DNA of 64,000 bases from the NCBI RefSeq assembly GCF_034653275.1, contig NZ_JAYEES010000004.1, positions 1,178,001 to 1,242,000 on the forward strand, given 5' to 3'. The translations under genes were made by a program, and so were the position numbers. Below, piece after piece: positions 43,434 to 52,295 of this stretch. Positions within the stretch are counted from its first letter, which is position 1. Each line of letters begins with the position of its first letter. Below the pieces are notes generated by a model. It was not told the origin of the DNA and did not search any database. It was given only the letters and a program-made list of their open reading frames with translations. The stretch comes from Nitrospirillum sp034653275 (lineage in GTDB: Bacteria > Pseudomonadota > Alphaproteobacteria > Azospirillales > Azospirillaceae).

Positions 43434-44657
43434 TCAACCCGAGGTGACCGTGGCCTTCAGGTTCAACGCGCCCACGGGCGATGTGCCGTAGCAATTTTCC
43501 GCCGCCCAGGTGCAGCCGGTTCCACTGACCATGTCGAAGCCGCCGCCCGACTGGCGCATCAGCACGTGGCCGGCGGCGTTGCCGTTCACCTGCGCCAGCC
43601 GCGACTTGCCGGTGGTGGCCATGGCCCCGCCTGACGACTGGTCGCAATTGTCCAGCACGGTCAGGTTGCTGAACCAGCCGCGCACCATGTAGGTGGCCCC
43701 GCCGCCCTCGTTATAGCCGGTGCAGTTGCGCAGGCGCATCTGCACCAGGCCGTAAACATGGGCGCCGTTGGGATCGCCCGGCGACAGCGACCGGCAGTTG
43801 TTCTCGAAGCCCACCTGTTCGATGGCCGCACCGCTGGAGGTGCCGTTGTTGTAGTAGAAACCGTAGCTGCCATTGTCACGGCAATAACCGCCGAAGATGC
43901 GGACGTCGGTGGTGCCGCCATACGTCGAATCAAAGTTGGTGGCCATCATCCCGCACTTGGTGTTCTGGGCGAAGAAGCAGCCCACCACGGTGATGGCGGA
44001 GCACACGCCGCCCTTGGATTGGGCGAAGACGGCGCCGTTCTGCTTGCAATCCTGGAAGAAGCAGCCGACCAGCAGGGATTCGAAGACGTTGCCCTCGAAC
44101 AGCAGGCCGTTCAGGCCCGCGCCTTCGATACACAGCCCGTCCAGCGTGACGTTGTAGAAGAAATAGGAACTGCCGTAGGCGATGATGCGCAAGCCGTTGC
44201 CGTCCTTGCCGGTGCCCAGGATCTTCATGGCGCCCAGGATACGGAAGTAGCGGACGGTGTTGACCGCCTGCAGGCTCATGATGTCGGTGCCGTTGGTGAT
44301 GGTCGACACCAGCGTAGCGCCCTGCGCCTGCAGCCCCCAGGGCTTGCCCGCGTCCTGGGTGGATACGAAGGAAATGGTCTTGGCGATGGCGTAGGTACCG
44401 GCGGGTACGATGACCATCAGGCCCTTGGTGGCCGCCGCCGCCAAGGCCTTGGAGAAGGCGGCGCTGTCATCGGTGACGCCGTCGCCGACGGCGCCGTAGT
44501 CATAGATGGTGGGCGTGGCCTTGGCTGTGGCGGTTTGCGCCACCTGGACGTCCCCCTCGGCATCGGGGGCTGATGCCGCGCCCGCGCGCGCGGCGGCCAC
44601 CGCGGACAAGCCGAAGGGCAGCGCGGCACCGGCCGCGATCAAATGTCGGCGATCCAT
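43434..44657 (-). CDS. Exported right-handed beta-helix protein (pectate lyase-3 like)
   Basis: A 407-residue exported protein. The leader MDRRHLIAAGAALPFGLSAV looks Tat-like (RR followed by hydrophobic stretch). The mature part opens with IYDYGAVGDGVTDDSAAFSK, the standard entry of the Pectate_lyase_3 fold, then has repeated beta-helix turns such as NGLLFEGNVFESLLVGCFFQ, NGAVFAQSKG, and DVRIFGGYCRDNGSYGFYY. Catalytic residues cannot be assigned, so it may be a lyase, an epimerase-like or a non-catalytic cell-surface protein. It lies next to the exopolysaccharide region, transcribed away from it. Confidence 0.85.
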   Translation of the reverse strand: MDRRHLIAAGAALPFGLSAVAAARAGAASAPDAEGDVQVAQTATAKATPTIYDYGAVGDGVTDDSAAFSKALAAAATKGLMVIVPAGTYAIAKTISFVSTQDAGKPWGLQAQGATLVSTITNGTDIMSLQAVNTVRYFRILGAMKILGTGKDGNGLRIIAYGSSYFFYNVTLDGLCIEGAGLNGLLFEGNVFESLLVGCFFQDCKQNGAVFAQSKGGVCSAITVVGCFFAQNTKCGMMATNFDSTYGGTTDVRIFGGYCRDNGSYGFYYNNGTSSGAAIEQVGFENNCRSLSPGDPNGAHVYGLVQMRLRNCTGYNEGGGATYMVRGWFSNLTVLDNCDQSSGGAMATTGKSRLAQVNGNAAGHVLMRQSGGGFDMVSGTGCTWAAENCYGTSPVGALNLKATVTSG

Positions 44658-45395
44658 GATTTACCTCGCTGAAGAACAATGTGTCCCGCCGCCGCCCCTG
44701 TTGAAGCCTGAATTTCCTGGCCGTTTAGGAAGTTCCAGCTTAAGGAGCGCTAGACCTATGGGGGAAGAGGGTGGCAGCTCTCTTTCGGCGGTGCCGTATC
44801 AGAATTCACCGACATGTACAGTCTCGCAAGACCAAAACGGCACCAGGAGAAATAGCATTCGGTATACCTCGGACAGCAAATATCTGGCCATTTTATACCG
44901 ATTCCATGCACCACTGGAGACATAGGCGGGTTTTAGTCATATACCGCACTGCAATAGACATATGCCACCCGCGCCATGTGACGAAACTGTGTTCGCCAAA
45001 TGCCCAATGGCGGCCACACGCCACTGCAAGGCATTGTTCCCCTGCTTGCAAACGACACCAATCCGTTTGATAGATTGCCTTTATGTTAAATTGTATGTAA
45101 TCACCACTTGCTCAATCGGTATCGACCCAACCAAGCAGTTCCGTCCAACCAGTGGCCTTTCGGTAAGAAAACAGGCGGCCAGCCCCACGCCATGGTGATG
45201 CCATGATCCCGTGCGACTAACGGGGCCGGACGACTTCTTAACCATAAAAAAGGCGGCGGCCCCAGCCTACCGGGGACCACGGCCTTCGAAGGCAGGCTCC
45301 CCGGGAGGGACCACCCCATAGATGCGCGTGACCGGCCCCTTGGCTTCACAGCCGGAGGGCGGGCTGACGGAGGTCGTCCCTTATGGAGGTTTTTT
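44658..45395. other. Divergent promoter region before the exopolysaccharide regulators
   Basis: A 738-bp gap between the beta-helix gene (minus) and the lipoprotein gene (plus). 44800-45150 is A/T-rich for this genome and lacks coding content. The palindrome GCCTTCGAAGGC (45282-45293), framed by AGCCT/AGGCT, lies about 100 bp before the lipoprotein start and could fold as a leader hairpin. No riboswitch or recognised operator was found. Confidence 0.45.
45282..45293. promoter_or_regulatory. Palindrome GCCTTCGAAGGC upstream of the lipoprotein gene
   Basis: A perfect 12-bp palindrome. An AGCCT at 45264-45268 pairs with AGGCT at 45294-45298, so a longer stem is possible, though interrupted. It lies in the probable leader of the lipoprotein/two-component operon; it could be an operator or an RNA hairpin. 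Confidence 0.35.
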
Positions 45396-45932
45396 GTGGT
45401 GTGCGCAAAACTTTGGCATCGGGCAGGCCTGGTAGGGCTGATGCTGCTGTCAGGCTGCACCGCTTGGCTGCCGCCATGGGAGCAGGCCAAGCCCGCCCCC
45501 CAGAAGATCGCGGTCACCCGACCGGCCCCCACCCGCGCCAAGGCCCCGGCGGCCCCCGCCGCCAGCGGGACCGCCTCGACGGGTGACGCCGCCCGCGTGG
45601 CGGCCGCCCGCCGCACGCCCCCCTCCCCCACCCCGTCCCAGACGACACCAGCGGCGGCCAGTGCCGCCGTGGCGTCAGATGTCGATCTGGTGGGTATGGA
45701 CGAATCCCAGTTACAGGCCTTGATGGGTCCCCCTTCCTCGCAGCAGGACTTGTCCCCGGGGAAGGAGTGGCTTTACCGCCACGGGACTTGCACCGTCGAC
45801 CTGACACTGTACCCCGACATCAAGACGCAGGCTTACCGCGTCCTAAGCTATGAGGTGACAAGTGACAATGACACCGGCGACCGCAAACGCTACTGCCTGG
45901 CCGACCTCCGGTCCGTGGCTCAAGCCAAATGA
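45396..45932 (+). CDS. Lipoprotein with proline/alanine linker and BamE-like end
   Basis: A 178-residue predicted outer-membrane lipoprotein. The N-terminus is a signal with lipobox LSGC (Cys about 21). Residues 30-90 are a Pro/Ala-rich linker, and 95-178 form a compact domain with LVGMDESQLQALMGPPSS, KEWLYRHGTCTVDLTLYPD and YRVLSYEVTSD, the pattern of BamE/OmlA-like small envelope lipoproteins. The start is a GTG at 45396 with GGAGG 6 bp before it. Its last 71 bp overlap the response-regulator gene, so it is cotranscribed with the two-component system and may feed envelope status to it (inference). Confidence 0.82.
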   Translation: MVCAKLWHRAGLVGLMLLSGCTAWLPPWEQAKPAPQKIAVTRPAPTRAKAPAAPAASGTASTGDAARVAAARRTPPSPTPSQTTPAAASAAVASDVDLVGMDESQLQALMGPPSSQQDLSPGKEWLYRHGTCTVDLTLYPDIKTQAYRVLSYEVTSDNDTGDRKRYCLADLRSVAQAK

Positions 45933-46752
45933 CGTCCTTCCGGCCGTGCCGGCCCGCGTGGTCCTTGTCGATGACGACGAGGCCTTTCGTGAGGCCGCCA
46001 CGGGCGAACTGGAGGACCTGGGCTTCACCGTCACCGGCTTCCCCGACGCGAAGTCGCTGATCAACCACCTGACCAGCGCCGACGGCTCTGGCCTGGATGA
46101 CGGCGCCGCCGACATCCTGGTCATCGACTGGTGCCTGGAGCGCACGCTGGGCATCGATCTGCTGCCCGATCTGCGGCGGCGCGGCTGCCGCATCCCGGTC
46201 ATCTTCCTGACCGGCATGTCCATGCCCGCCAACGAGACGCTGGCCCTGGATCGCGGCGCGGTCGACTTCATCGACAAGACCCGCGGCATGTCCGTCCTGG
46301 CCCGCCGCATCCGCCTGATCCTGCAACCGCCTGCGGCGGCCGCCCCTACCCCTACGGTTAAGTCGGGGGATGAGATCGTGTGCGGCAAGCTTACCCTTAA
46401 GCCTAAGGTCAACCGAGCCTTTTGGCAGGGTCGCGACGTGATGCTTACGGTTACCGAATTTAGTATCGTCGAGTTCATGGTGGCCAATTTGGGCGAGCAC
46501 GTCACCTACCGGGCCATCTACGACCGCGTGCATTGGAGCGGGTTCGTCGCCGGCAGCGGCGAGGATGGCTTCCGGACCAACGTGCGCTCGTCGATCAAGC
46601 GGATCCGGAGCAAGTTCAATGCTATCGATCGTGGCTTTGCGGAAATTGAGAATTTCGCGGCCTTCGGCTACCGATGGCGTGACCCGGCAAGCGTCGATGC
46701 CGCGGCGTCTGAGGTGGGCCGCCCGCAGGATATCCGGATCACTCACGGTTAG
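45862..46752 (+). CDS. ChvI-like OmpR-family response regulator
   Basis: A 296-residue response regulator. The receiver domain (about residues 33-155) has VVLVDDDEAF, phosphoacceptor Asp89 in LVIDWCLE, VIFLTG and the Lys in DFIDK; the C-terminal winged helix (about 170-285) reads RDVMLTVTEFSIVEFMVAN and IRSKFNAIDRGFAEIENFAAFGYRW. The start GTG at 45862 follows GAGG (45852-45855) by 6 bp, so the gene overlaps the lipoprotein gene by 71 bp; a GTG at 45946 is a less well supported alternative. It overlaps the kinase gene downstream by 56 bp. Confidence 0.88.
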   Translation: MTMTPATANATAWPTSGPWLKPNDVLPAVPARVVLVDDDEAFREAATGELEDLGFTVTGFPDAKSLINHLTSADGSGLDDGAADILVIDWCLERTLGIDLLPDLRRRGCRIPVIFLTGMSMPANETLALDRGAVDFIDKTRGMSVLARRIRLILQPPAAAAPTPTVKSGDEIVCGKLTLKPKVNRAFWQGRDVMLTVTEFSIVEFMVANLGEHVTYRAIYDRVHWSGFVAGSGEDGFRTNVRSSIKRIRSKFNAIDRGFAEIENFAAFGYRWRDPASVDAAASEVGRPQDIRITHG

Positions 46753-48223
46753 ACTGGGCTTCCTGCTCGTCATCTTCGCCGCCCTTCCCTTCATCCTCTA
46801 CGGCCAATTCGAAACGGCGGACCGCAAGGAAAGGGAGATTGTCACCAAGAATCTGCGGTACAGCAGCTGGCTCATCGCCCAGGCCTTGAAGCCGCTGCTG
46901 AACCGCGAAAGCGGACCGCCCACCGCGTCCTTGAACGAGGAGCTGGCCAAATACGACGGTGACGGCACCAACCTGAAACTGATGTTCCAGCCCAAGGGTG
47001 GAGCCGCCGGCCAGGACGGCGGCTTCTACTTTTTGGCTTCGGCGCCCAAGGTCGGCGCCGCCGACCTGGGCGCCACCCTGGACAACCTGCAACGCCACGG
47101 CATCGTTTCGCAGGTGGCGGAAAGCTGCACCTGGGACAAGCCGGTCGACATCCGCTACACCCAGCCCACCGGACATGAGGAGATCCTGACCTCCGTCGTG
47201 CCCATCCAGAGCCGCTGGGGCTGCTGGGTCCTGGTTTCCTCCCACGTCACGTCGGAACTGCTGGCCACCGCCATCGGCCGTCCCTACTGGCAGACGCCGC
47301 AGGTGCGGCTTTCGTTGATGCTGTACCTGGCCGTGGCCGTCATCGCCCTGCTGACCGCCCTGTCCGTGCGCCGCCACATCCGCCATTTCCGCCACGTCGC
47401 CCGCGAAATCCGGCAGGGCCGCGTGGCCGGCAACACCTTCGCCAGCCGCAACGCCATTCCCGAACTGGACAGCGTGGCCCGTGACTTCGACGGCCTGGTC
47501 CACGATCTGCACCACGTGGCCGGCGTCATCCGCCAGACGGCGGAGGACAACGCCCATTCCTTCAAGGGGCCGGTCGCCACCATCCAAGCCTGCCTGGAGC
47601 CGCTGAAACGCCTGATCCCGGCGGAGCACGCCCGCGGCAAGCGCGCCGCCGAATTGATCGAGCTGTCGCTGGACCGGCTGAAGGCGCTGATCTCCGCCTC
47701 GCAGTGCCTGGACAACACGATGGCGGACATGATCGAATCCCCGCGCGAGGCGGTGGACCTGACGCAGATCGTGGCCGACATCCTGAAAAGCTACCGCGAG
47801 GTGCTGGTGGCGCGGCAGATCCGCCTCAGCCGCCAGTTGCCCCCCGACGTGCTGGTTCGCGCCGGCAAGGTCGCCCTGGCCGTGGTGGTGGAGAACATTC
47901 TGGACAACGCCGTCAGCTTCACCCCCGATGCGGGCGCCATCGCCGTGCGCCTGCAGGAGGAGGACGGCGTCATCAACCTGACCATCGAGGACAGCGGCCC
48001 CGGCATCGACCCGGACAAGATCGACAACATCTTCGATCGCTATTTCTCCCTACGGCCCCCCGATCACGCCCGTCGCGACGCCAAGGCGGGATCGCCCGGC
48101 CACGCCGGCCTGGGCCTGTGGATCGTGAAGCGCAATGTCGAGGCGCTGGGCGGCACGGTCACCGCCACCAATCGCATCGGCGGCGGCCTGAAGGTCCATA
48201 TCGTTCTGCCGTCGGCAAGCTGA
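46697..48223 (+). CDS. ChvG-like membrane histidine kinase
   Basis: A 508-residue sensor kinase: TM1 about 18-37, a periplasmic domain about 40-200, TM2 about 203-223, HAMP, then an H-box with AEDNAHSFKGPVATIQ (His287) and the C-terminal ATPase domain with ENILDNAVSF, DSGPGIDP and GLGLWIVKRN. The H-box text is close to that of ChvG/ExoS (EDNAHAFKTP), kinases for acid and envelope stress that control exopolysaccharide. The start is uncertain: 46697 gives the basic MPRRLRWAARR before TM1, while 46619 has a better ribosome-binding site (GGAG, 8 bp) and would overlap the regulator gene more. It phosphorylates the upstream response regulator (inference). Confidence 0.87.
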   Translation: MPRRLRWAARRISGSLTVRLGFLLVIFAALPFILYGQFETADRKEREIVTKNLRYSSWLIAQALKPLLNRESGPPTASLNEELAKYDGDGTNLKLMFQPKGGAAGQDGGFYFLASAPKVGAADLGATLDNLQRHGIVSQVAESCTWDKPVDIRYTQPTGHEEILTSVVPIQSRWGCWVLVSSHVTSELLATAIGRPYWQTPQVRLSLMLYLAVAVIALLTALSVRRHIRHFRHVAREIRQGRVAGNTFASRNAIPELDSVARDFDGLVHDLHHVAGVIRQTAEDNAHSFKGPVATIQACLEPLKRLIPAEHARGKRAAELIELSLDRLKALISASQCLDNTMADMIESPREAVDLTQIVADILKSYREVLVARQIRLSRQLPPDVLVRAGKVALAVVVENILDNAVSFTPDAGAIAVRLQEEDGVINLTIEDSGPGIDPDKIDNIFDRYFSLRPPDHARRDAKAGSPGHAGLGLWIVKRNVEALGGTVTATNRIGGGLKVHIVLPSAS

Positions 48224-48371
48224 AACCCCGCCAATACAACTCCAGAGGGAAAATTCTTGGAGAGGGCGTCGCCCGCCACTATAGTGCTGCGCGCCGCCTT
48301 ATCTCTCTTTAGTTGTAGTCGCGTGACAATCACGCCCTGGGCGGCGTCCGACACGGGAGGGACGTATCGCC

Positions 48372-50381
48372 ATGAGCACGAGCCCCAACATCCTGCTGGT
48401 CACCACCGACCAGTACCGCTTTCCCCGCTTCTCTTACGGTCCCGAGGGCGGCTTCGCCGAAGCGCTGAAGCAGATCCTGGGATTCCAGGGCACCGTGGAT
48501 CCCCACAATCCCTTTGCCGCCTTCTTCCCCGGCCTATTGCGCCTGCGCCACAACGCGGTCGTGCTGCGCAACCACACCATCGCCGCCAGCGCCTGCACCC
48601 CCAGCCGAGCCACGATCTATACCGGTCAGTACGGCACCCGCACCGGCGTGACGCAGACCGATGGCCTCTTCAAGAACGGCGACGCCGCCAACTTCCCCTG
48701 GCTGGCGCCGGATGGCGTCCCCACCCTGGGCAGCTGGATGCGGGCCGCCGGCTACAGCACCCATTATTTCGGCAAGTGGCACGTCAGCAACCCGCCGGAC
48801 CACAGCCTGCAGGCCTACGGCTTCGACGACTGGGAGGAATCCTACCCCGAGCCGCACGGCGCGTCGCCCAACAACCTGGGCCTGTACCGCGACATCGGCT
48901 TCGCCGACAGCGTCTGCACCTTCCTGCGGCGCAAGGCCCTGGGGCTGGACTACGACCGCGCCGCCGCCGTCAAAAGCGACAAGGCACCCCAGCAGCCGGC
49001 GCCGGACGCGTCGAAGGCGCGCCCCTGGTTCGCCGTCGCGTCCTTCGCCAACCCCCACGACATCGCGACATACCCGGCGGTGATCGCCCAGGCCCTGCCG
49101 TCCGACACCGGCACGCCCGTCACCCTGCCCAACGGCGCGACGGTGGGCGCCACCCAATCGGTCTTCGGCCCCCTGACGATCCCCCTGCAAGGCGACCGTA
49201 CACCCCCGCCCACCGGCGGTACCCTGCAGGTCGCCCTGAATCCCCTGGGCTTCCCCCAAGCCTGCGCCCACAACCCGCCCACCCTGGACGAGGATTTGTC
49301 GGCCAAGCCGTCCTGTCAGTACGACTACGCCTACAAGATGGGCTTGGCGCTCTCGGCCAAGGTGGGCGCCGGCGCGGGCGGCGCCGTCCCGGCCGACAAG
49401 ATGGACGCGGCGGTGGCGGTCACGCTGAAAAGCTGCATCCCCTTCCAGCTGGCCGACGACCCGACGGCCTCGGCCCGGGATTTCGTCCAGCTGTACGCCT
49501 ATCTGCACGCCGTGGTGGACGCGCAGATCGACCGCGTGCTGCGCACGCTGGAGGAATCGGGCCTGGCGGAGAACACCATCGTCGTCTTCCTGGCTGATCA
49601 TGGCGAATACGCCGCCGCCCACGGCATGATGATCGAGAAGTGGCACACCGCCTATCAGGAGGCGCTGCACGTCCCCGTCGTGGTGCAGTTCCCGCCGTCC
49701 ACGTACCGCGTGCCCGGTGGCCTACGGCACCTGGACCAGGTGACCAGCCACATCGACATCCTGCCCACCATCCTGGGCCTGGCCGGGGCGGACCGGGGCG
49801 AGGCCGCCCGTCGGCTGGCGGCGGCGCGTGGGCCCTTCCCGCCCCTGCCCGGCGCCGACCTCGCCCCCTTGATCCGGGGCGAGACCGAGGTGGTGACGGA
49901 ACCCGACGGCCTGCCGCGCCGGGGCGTGCTGTTCATCACCGACGATGAGATCACCAAGCCGCTGCCGCCCATCGGCGACCCGCATGAAACCGCATCCTAC
50001 GCCCAGTTCGCCGTGTTCGACGCCACGGTGGCCGCCGTGCGGGAAGGGCGGCATGGCAAGGGCCCCGTGCCTGGCCTCACCCCGGGGCCGGTGCGCCAGC
50101 CCAACCATGTCCGCTGCGTGCGTACCCCGGACTTCAAGCTGTCCCGCTATCACGACCCGGACGGGCGCGTGCCCCAGGAATGGGAGATGTATGACCTGCG
50201 GCACGACCCGAACGAGACCGTCAACCTGGTGCAGGTGCGGGCGTCGCCACCCACCGCGCGCCACGACCTGCCCGGCTGGACCACCCGTGCCGCCGTGCAG
50301 GCGGAGGCTGACAGCCTGGCCGAGCTGCTGGCCCGGCTGGAGGCGCGGGACTTGCCGCCCCTGGCGCCTGCGGCGTCCTGA
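48372..50381 (+). CDS. Type I sulfatase family protein
   Basis: A 669-residue alkaline-phosphatase-superfamily sulfatase. The N-terminal metal motif is PNILLVTTDQYRFPRF; the modification motif CTPSR at residues 75-79 (ASACTPSRATIYTGQ) is the signature for conversion of Cys to formylglycine. FGKWHV carries a Lys/His pair, and VFLADHGEYAAAHG carries the C-terminal metal Asp-His. No signal peptide is seen, so it appears to be cytoplasmic unless exported by another way. The enzyme that makes formylglycine is not in this window. It follows the ChvG-like kinase (148-bp gap) and precedes manC, so a role on a sulfated sugar or on an exopolysaccharide intermediate is possible but unproven. Confidence 0.88.
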   Translation: MSTSPNILLVTTDQYRFPRFSYGPEGGFAEALKQILGFQGTVDPHNPFAAFFPGLLRLRHNAVVLRNHTIAASACTPSRATIYTGQYGTRTGVTQTDGLFKNGDAANFPWLAPDGVPTLGSWMRAAGYSTHYFGKWHVSNPPDHSLQAYGFDDWEESYPEPHGASPNNLGLYRDIGFADSVCTFLRRKALGLDYDRAAAVKSDKAPQQPAPDASKARPWFAVASFANPHDIATYPAVIAQALPSDTGTPVTLPNGATVGATQSVFGPLTIPLQGDRTPPPTGGTLQVALNPLGFPQACAHNPPTLDEDLSAKPSCQYDYAYKMGLALSAKVGAGAGGAVPADKMDAAVAVTLKSCIPFQLADDPTASARDFVQLYAYLHAVVDAQIDRVLRTLEESGLAENTIVVFLADHGEYAAAHGMMIEKWHTAYQEALHVPVVVQFPPSTYRVPGGLRHLDQVTSHIDILPTILGLAGADRGEAARRLAAARGPFPPLPGADLAPLIRGETEVVTEPDGLPRRGVLFITDDEITKPLPPIGDPHETASYAQFAVFDATVAAVREGRHGKGPVPGLTPGPVRQPNHVRCVRTPDFKLSRYHDPDGRVPQEWEMYDLRHDPNETVNLVQVRASPPTARHDLPGWTTRAAVQAEADSLAELLARLEARDLPPLAPAAS

Positions 50382-50406
50382 CTCCCCACAACATCGCCGA
50401 TAACGT

Positions 50407-50436
50407 GCAACGCCGCCCCGAAACGGGCGGCGTTGC
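50407..50436 (+). terminator. Hairpin after the sulfatase gene
   Basis: A perfect 12-bp stem, GCAACGCCGCCC and its complement, with a 6-base CGAAAC loop, 26 bp after the sulfatase stop. There is no T-tract. It separates the sulfatase from the manC promoter region. Confidence 0.65.
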
Positions 50437-50644
50437 CGCATCCGCGCCACCGTGACGCACCCGCCCTTGAAAGCGGATGCCTCCGTCCTACCCTTCCTGA
50501 GCGTAAAGCCGGGCGCCCGATGCGCCTGACGGTCCTGGTTGCCCCTGCGAAGCCCCCGGCCACGGCTTGGTCACTGGCCCCGGTTCAGCCTGCCCCGTAG
50601 CGTCATCTGCAAAGGTTCCCACCCTGAAGCGGAGCGGTCATAAA

Positions 50645-52108
50645 ATGCATGACGTGACGGAGCGCGTGTCCACCCGGGCCCTACGGACCACGCAAATCCA
50701 TCCGGTTCTTCTGTCCGGCGGCGCCGGCACCCGGCTGTGGCCCCTCTCCCGGGCGATCCATCCCAAGCAATTCCTGGCCCTGACCTCGGACCGGACCCTG
50801 TTGCAGGAAACGGCCGCGCGCAGCCTGGGCGACGCCGGCTTCGCCGATCCCGTCGTCATCTGCAACGAGGAACACCGGTTCATGATCCACGAGCAGCTGC
50901 ACGGGATCGGGATCGAACCTCAGACCATCATCCTGGAAAGCGCGGCGCGCAATACGGCGCCGGCCATCGCCGCCGTCGCCCTGTGGCTGATGGACCGCGA
51001 TCCCGACGCCCTGATGCTGGCCCAGCCCTGCGATCATCTGATCGGCGCGCTGCCAGACTTCTACCTGGCCGTGGCCAAGGGTGTGCCGGCGGCGCAGGCC
51101 GGCCACCTTGTCACCTTCGGCGTCGTGCCGGACAAGCCGGAGACCGGCTACGGCTACATCCGGACCGGCGCCCCGCTGGCGGGCGTGGACGGCGTGCGCG
51201 CGGTCGAGCATTTCGCCGAGAAGCCCAACGCCGAGACGGCGGAGCGCTATCTCGCCAGCGGCAACTACCTGTGGAACAGCGGCATCTTCCTGATGTCGGC
51301 CCGCCAATACATCGCCGAGCTGGAGCGCCTTCAGCCGGACATAGTGACCGCCGTGCGCGAGGCCATTTCCGCCGGCAAGGAGGACAACGGCTTCTTCCGC
51401 CTGGATGAGGCCTGCTTCACCGCCGCCGCGGCCCTGTCCATCGACCACGCGGTCATGGAGCACACCGACAAGGCCGCCGTCATCCCGGTGGACATGGCCT
51501 GGTGCGACGTCGGGTCCTGGCGGTCCCTGTGGGACGTCAGCCACAAGGACGATGCCGGCAACGTCGAGCAGGGCGACGTCATCCTGCAGGACGTGAAAAA
51601 CAGCTACGTCCATTCCGACGGCCGCTTGGTGGCCGCCATCGGCGTTGAGGACCTGGTGATCGTCGCCACCGACGACGCCGTGCTGGTCGCCGACGCCGCC
51701 CACGCCAAGAACGTGGGCAAGGTGGTGGAGCAGCTGCGCCGCCGCAACCGGTCGGAAGAAACCCACCACACCACGGTCTACCGGCCGTGGGGCTATTATC
51801 GCGCCGTGGACATCGGCTACCGCTTCCAGGTCAAGCGCATCATGGTGAAGCCGGGTGCGCGCCTCAGCCTGCAGAAGCACCACCACCGCGCGGAACATTG
51901 GATCGTCGTCCAGGGCACCGCCCTGGTGCAGCGCGACGGCGAAAACCGCCTGGTGCGGGAGAACGAGTCCGTTCACATCCCCATCGGCATGGAGCACCGC
52001 CTGGAGAACCCCGGCAAACTGCCCCTGCACCTGATTGAAGTGCAATCTGGCGCCTATCTGGGCGAAGACGACATCGTGCGTCTGTCCGATACCTACGGCC
52101 GCGCGTGA
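50645..52108 (+). CDS. manC: Mannose-1-phosphate guanylyltransferase / mannose-6-phosphate isomerase
   Basis: A 487-residue bifunctional enzyme (ManC/AlgA type) that makes GDP-mannose. The N-terminal nucleotidyltransferase has LLSGGAGTRLWPLSR at residue 20 and the metal/active-site EKPNAETAERYL; the C-terminal cupin isomerase (from about residue 385) has VKPGARLSLQKHHHRAEHW and a final VEVQSG-like end. GDP-mannose feeds mannose, fucose or colanic-type sugar donors for the exopolysaccharide encoded downstream. The start at 50645 follows a purine-rich GCGGAGCGG; an open frame from 50567 lacks such a site. Confidence 0.95.
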   Translation: MHDVTERVSTRALRTTQIHPVLLSGGAGTRLWPLSRAIHPKQFLALTSDRTLLQETAARSLGDAGFADPVVICNEEHRFMIHEQLHGIGIEPQTIILESAARNTAPAIAAVALWLMDRDPDALMLAQPCDHLIGALPDFYLAVAKGVPAAQAGHLVTFGVVPDKPETGYGYIRTGAPLAGVDGVRAVEHFAEKPNAETAERYLASGNYLWNSGIFLMSARQYIAELERLQPDIVTAVREAISAGKEDNGFFRLDEACFTAAAALSIDHAVMEHTDKAAVIPVDMAWCDVGSWRSLWDVSHKDDAGNVEQGDVILQDVKNSYVHSDGRLVAAIGVEDLVIVATDDAVLVADAAHAKNVGKVVEQLRRRNRSEETHHTTVYRPWGYYRAVDIGYRFQVKRIMVKPGARLSLQKHHHRAEHWIVVQGTALVQRDGENRLVRENESVHIPIGMEHRLENPGKLPLHLIEVQSGAYLGEDDIVRLSDTYGRA

Positions 52109-52295
52109 GCGCGGCCCCATTTCCCGGGACCCAACCCGGGAGAGGGAGCCAATTGACGCGGAAACGGGCGGGGAACGGGGGGCAACCCGTTTTTAAACCA
52201 AGACGCGGTCCCGCAAGGGCAACGCGCCAAGCCCGAGGTCAAATCCGATGCCTGCATACCATCGACGCCATCCCACCCCGTCGTTCGGAAGGGTG

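Noticed and set aside
44771..45070. Short open frames in the A/T-rich gap before the lipoprotein gene
   Set aside because: No ribosome-binding site, no family-like content and lower GC than real genes here; treated as intergenic.
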